This document shows, piece after piece, positions 42,993-45,057 of a stretch of DNA of 45,057 nucleotides. The notes below the pieces were generated by a model. It had not been told where the DNA came from. It saw only the letters and a program-made list of their open reading frames with translations, and did not search any database. How positions within the stretch are numbered: the stretch's first letter is position 1; each line of letters begins with the position of its first letter. The translations under genes were made by a program, and so were the position numbers. Source of the stretch: Alphaproteobacteria bacterium (GTDB taxonomy: Bacteria > Pseudomonadota > Alphaproteobacteria > Sphingomonadales > Sphingomonadaceae); NCBI GenBank assembly GCA_019232625.1, contig JAFANP010000031.1:1-45057 (forward strand). Direction: 5' to 3'.

Positions 42993-43247
42993 ATGTCCAA
43001 AGCGAGCCGAACCTACGAACGACTGCTGAGCGTCTCGTCGCGCCCCATCTCGTTCCGGGAGTTCGAGCGATGCGTCCTGGGCTTCGGCTTCGTCCATCGA
43101 CGTAGCCGGGGCAGTCACCGCTCCTATCACCACCCGCGGGTGAAGGAGGTCCTGACCCTGCAGCCGCGTGGGAAGGACGCTCAGCCGTATCAAGTGAGGC
43201 TGTTTCTCGCTATGGTCGCCAAGTACAAGCTGGAGCCGGGTGATTGA
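42993..43247 (+). CDS. hicA: HicA-family mRNA interferase toxin
   Basis: An 84-residue protein of the HicA double-stranded-RNA-binding-like fold. The catalytic His is H42 in FVHRRSRGSHRSYHHP, the usual G-S-H motif, followed by a strand (EVLTLQPRGKDAQPYQV) and a C-terminal helix (RLFLAMVAKYKL). It is somewhat longer than minimal HicA proteins because of a 15-residue N-terminal extension. Its stop overlaps the hicB start as TGATG, the standard toxin-first hicAB arrangement. Confidence 0.88.
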   Translation: MSKASRTYERLLSVSSRPISFREFERCVLGFGFVHRRSRGSHRSYHHPRVKEVLTLQPRGKDAQPYQVRLFLAMVAKYKLEPGD

Positions 43248-43477
43248 TGGAACCGCGTTATCACATCAATGTCTTCTGGTCCGACGACGACGGATGCTGG
43301 ATCGCGGATGTGCCGGACCTGCGTTACTGCTCCGCGCACGGCGACACGCCCCAGCAAGCGGTCGCGGAGGCTGGCGTGGCGGTCGAGCTGTGGCTCGAGA
43401 CGGCGCGCGAAAGCGGCATCGCCGTGCCCGACGCCCGCTACAAGCCGGTTAGCCTGGAGGATCGCGCCGCCGCTTGA
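43247..43477 (+). CDS. hicB: HicB-family antitoxin (short form)
   Basis: A 76-residue protein with the partial RNase H-like fold of HicB: EPRYHINVFWSDDDGCWIAD, then VPDLRYCSAHGDTPQQAVAE, then a helix with ELWLETARESGIAVPDARY. It lacks the C-terminal DNA-binding domain of longer HicB proteins, so autoregulation may be absent. GGAGCCGGGTG precedes the ATG within hicA. A frameshifted close relative lies at 41106-41341. Confidence 0.88.
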   Translation: MEPRYHINVFWSDDDGCWIADVPDLRYCSAHGDTPQQAVAEAGVAVELWLETARESGIAVPDARYKPVSLEDRAAA

Positions 43478-43546
43478 GCCGCGCGTTCCACCCCTTCGCC
43501 GGCCGGGGGTGACGGCGGGCCCGTCGGCCCCTATCTCCCCCCGACC

Positions 43547-45057
43547 ATGGCTGCTCCCGTTCTCGCTTATGAAGGCCTCGGCCTCGTCCAGGGCTCCGGC
43601 TGGCTGTTCCGCGGGCTCGACCTGTTCGTCGGCGCGCGCGACCGGCTGGCGCTGATCGGGCGCAACGGCGCCGGCAAGACGACCCTGCTCAAATGCCTCG
43701 CCGGCCTGGTCGAGACCGACGAGGGCCGCCGCACCATCCAGCCGGGAACGAAGGTCGTCCTGCTCGAGCAGGACCCGCCGGTCGCCGATTTCGCCACCCT
43801 GCGCGACTTCGCCCTCCACGGGGCCGGCGCGCCGGCCGCGCACGAGGTGGACGCGATCGCCCACCAACTCGGGATCGACCTCGACCGCCCGGCGGCCACG
43901 GCGAGCGGCGGCGAGCGGCGCCGCGCCGCCATCGCCCGGGCGCTGGCGCAGGACCCGGACGTGCTCCTGCTCGACGAGCCGACCAACCATCTCGACCTCG
44001 CCGCCATCGACTGGCTCGAGGACTGGCTCGGCCGCTTCACCGGCGCCTTCATCGTCATCAGCCACGACCGCACCTTCCTCAAGCGCCTCACCCGCTCGTC
44101 CCTGTGGCTGGAGCGCGGCAATTTGAGGCGCGCCGAGATCGGCTTCGGCGGCTTCGACGCGTGGACCGAGGCGGTCTACGCGGAGGAGGCGCGCGCCGCC
44201 GAGAAGCTCGACGCCCGGCTGAAGCTCGAGCTCCACTGGCTGCAGCGCGGAGTCACCGCGCGCCGCCGCCGCAACCAGGGCCGCCTCACCAAGCTCCACG
44301 AGATGCGCGCGGCGCGCGCGGCGATGCTCGGCCCGGCGGGCGCCGCCAGGCTCGGTCTCGAGAATGACGACGTGAAGACCAAGATGGTGATCGACGCCGA
44401 CCGGGTCACCAAGCGCTTCGGCGAGCGCGCCATCGTCCGGGACTTCACCTTGCGCATCCAGCGCGGCGACCGGATCGGGGTCGTCGGCGCCAACGGCACG
44501 GGCAAGACCACCCTCCTGAGGCTCCTCACCGGCGAGCTCGAGCCGGACGAAGGCAGGATCGTCCGCGCCAAGACGCTGCAGGGGATCATGATCGACCAGC
44601 AGCGCCGCCTGCTCGACCCCGACAAGAGGGTCCGCGACGTCCTCGCCGACGGCGGCGACTGGATCGAGGTGCGCGGCCACAAGAAGCACGTCCAGGGCTA
44701 TCTGAAGGAATTCCTGTTCGAGCCGACGCTTGTCGACGCGAAGATCGGCACGCTGTCGGGCGGCGAGCGCTCGCGCCTCCTCCTCGCCCGCGAGTTCGCC
44801 CGCCGCTCCAACCTCCTCGTCCTCGACGAGCCGACCAACGACCTCGACCTGGAGACGCTCGACCTGCTCCAGGAGGTGATCGCCGACTATGACGGCACCG
44901 TCCTCATCGTCAGCCACGACCGCGACTTCCTCGATCGGACGGTGACGATCACGCTCGGCCTCTCAGGGTCGGGCAAAGTCGATATCGTTGCCGGCGGCTA
45001 CGAGGACTGGGTTCGAAAGCGCTACGAAATGCAGCGTGCTCCTTTAAAAGCAGGAGC
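43547..45057 (+). CDS. uup: Uup-type ABC-F ATPase (partial, runs off the window)
   Basis: 503 codons are present with no stop before the window end. Two ABC domains are seen. The first has Walker A IGRNGAGKTTLLKCL, signature ASGGERRRAAIARAL and Walker B LLLDEPTNHLD; the second has VGANGTGKTTLLRLL, LSGGERSRLLLAREF and LVLDEPTNDLD. The linker ELHWLQRGVTARRRRNQGRL is the Uup-type linker (basic arm) rather than the EttA type. ABC-F proteins act on ribosomes, and Uup has also been tied to replication and stalled-ribosome rescue. The C-terminal coiled-coil domain lies outside the window. No good ribosome-binding site precedes the ATG. Confidence 0.92.
   Translation, partial: MAAPVLAYEGLGLVQGSGWLFRGLDLFVGARDRLALIGRNGAGKTTLLKCLAGLVETDEGRRTIQPGTKVVLLEQDPPVADFATLRDFALHGAGAPAAHEVDAIAHQLGIDLDRPAATASGGERRRAAIARALAQDPDVLLLDEPTNHLDLAAIDWLEDWLGRFTGAFIVISHDRTFLKRLTRSSLWLERGNLRRAEIGFGGFDAWTEAVYAEEARAAEKLDARLKLELHWLQRGVTARRRRNQGRLTKLHEMRAARAAMLGPAGAARLGLENDDVKTKMVIDADRVTKRFGERAIVRDFTLRIQRGDRIGVVGANGTGKTTLLRLLTGELEPDEGRIVRAKTLQGIMIDQQRRLLDPDKRVRDVLADGGDWIEVRGHKKHVQGYLKEFLFEPTLVDAKIGTLSGGERSRLLLAREFARRSNLLVLDEPTNDLDLETLDLLQEVIADYDGTVLIVSHDRDFLDRTVTITLGLSGSGKVDIVAGGYEDWVRKRYEMQRAPLKAG

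Overview
The window comes from a very GC-rich alphaproteobacterium, most likely a sphingomonad (Sphingomonadales). The inference rests on a FecI/FecR/TonB-receptor signalling set, class I PHA synthase with an Ala/Lys-rich phasin, DUF445, paired DUF3617 lipoproteins, EcfG-type GGAAC promoters and many short intergenic palindromic repeats. No transposase, integrase, phage gene, rRNA or CRISPR array was found. One tRNA-Glu(TTC) is present.

Layout. 0-5 kb: end of an inositol-3-phosphate synthase gene, a small PepSY protein, then (minus strand) an ECF sigma factor, FecR-like anti-sigma factor and STN-domain TonB receptor in one overlapping operon. 5-10.3 kb (minus): tRNA-Glu, M64-type metallopeptidase, recJ, EamA/DMT transporter and glpX-type fructose-bisphosphatase. 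10.5-14.5 kb: an unknown coiled-coil membrane protein, a small exported protein, an AlaC/DapL-like aminotransferase, a gamma-glutamylcyclotransferase-like protein and a small membrane protein. 14.6-20.5 kb (plus): phaC, phasin, clpS, murA and an orphan gene. 20.7-27.4 kb: DUF445, two very small exported Cys-containing peptides each followed by a strong terminator, and an RND pump with its adaptor behind a promoter that carries a perfect operator-like palindrome.

27.4-33.6 kb: two GlsB/YeaQ membrane proteins, each behind a GGAAC-N17 general-stress promoter, surround a compact trpD-trpCF-trpB-trpA operon. That operon has a fused trpC-trpF gene and a complete transcription attenuator: a 38-residue leader peptide with four Trp codons (W-L-W-W plus one), a hairpin after the Trp codons and a perfect intrinsic terminator before trpD. 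The fused gene, the gene order and the E. coli-like TrpB suggest horizontal origin. This is the most interesting locus of the window.

33.6-41 kb: an exported protein, an MBL-fold hydrolase, a YegS-like lipid kinase, a class V aminotransferase between two DUF3617 lipoproteins, and uvrB. 41-43.5 kb: a toxin-antitoxin patch with a frameshifted hicB remnant, higBA bracketed by 37-bp direct repeats, a membrane protein and an intact hicAB pair. The window ends inside an Uup-type ABC-F ATPase.

A second theme is a roughly 72-bp palindromic element with 20-bp arms (GGGGACAGTAACTATTTTCC and its inverse) around a 32-base GC-rich centre. It occurs as five intergenic clusters (about 23 arms) at 8.1, 11.6, 12.4, 18.0 and 35.3 kb, always beside a stop codon. 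One cluster carries a two-base variant mirrored in both arms.
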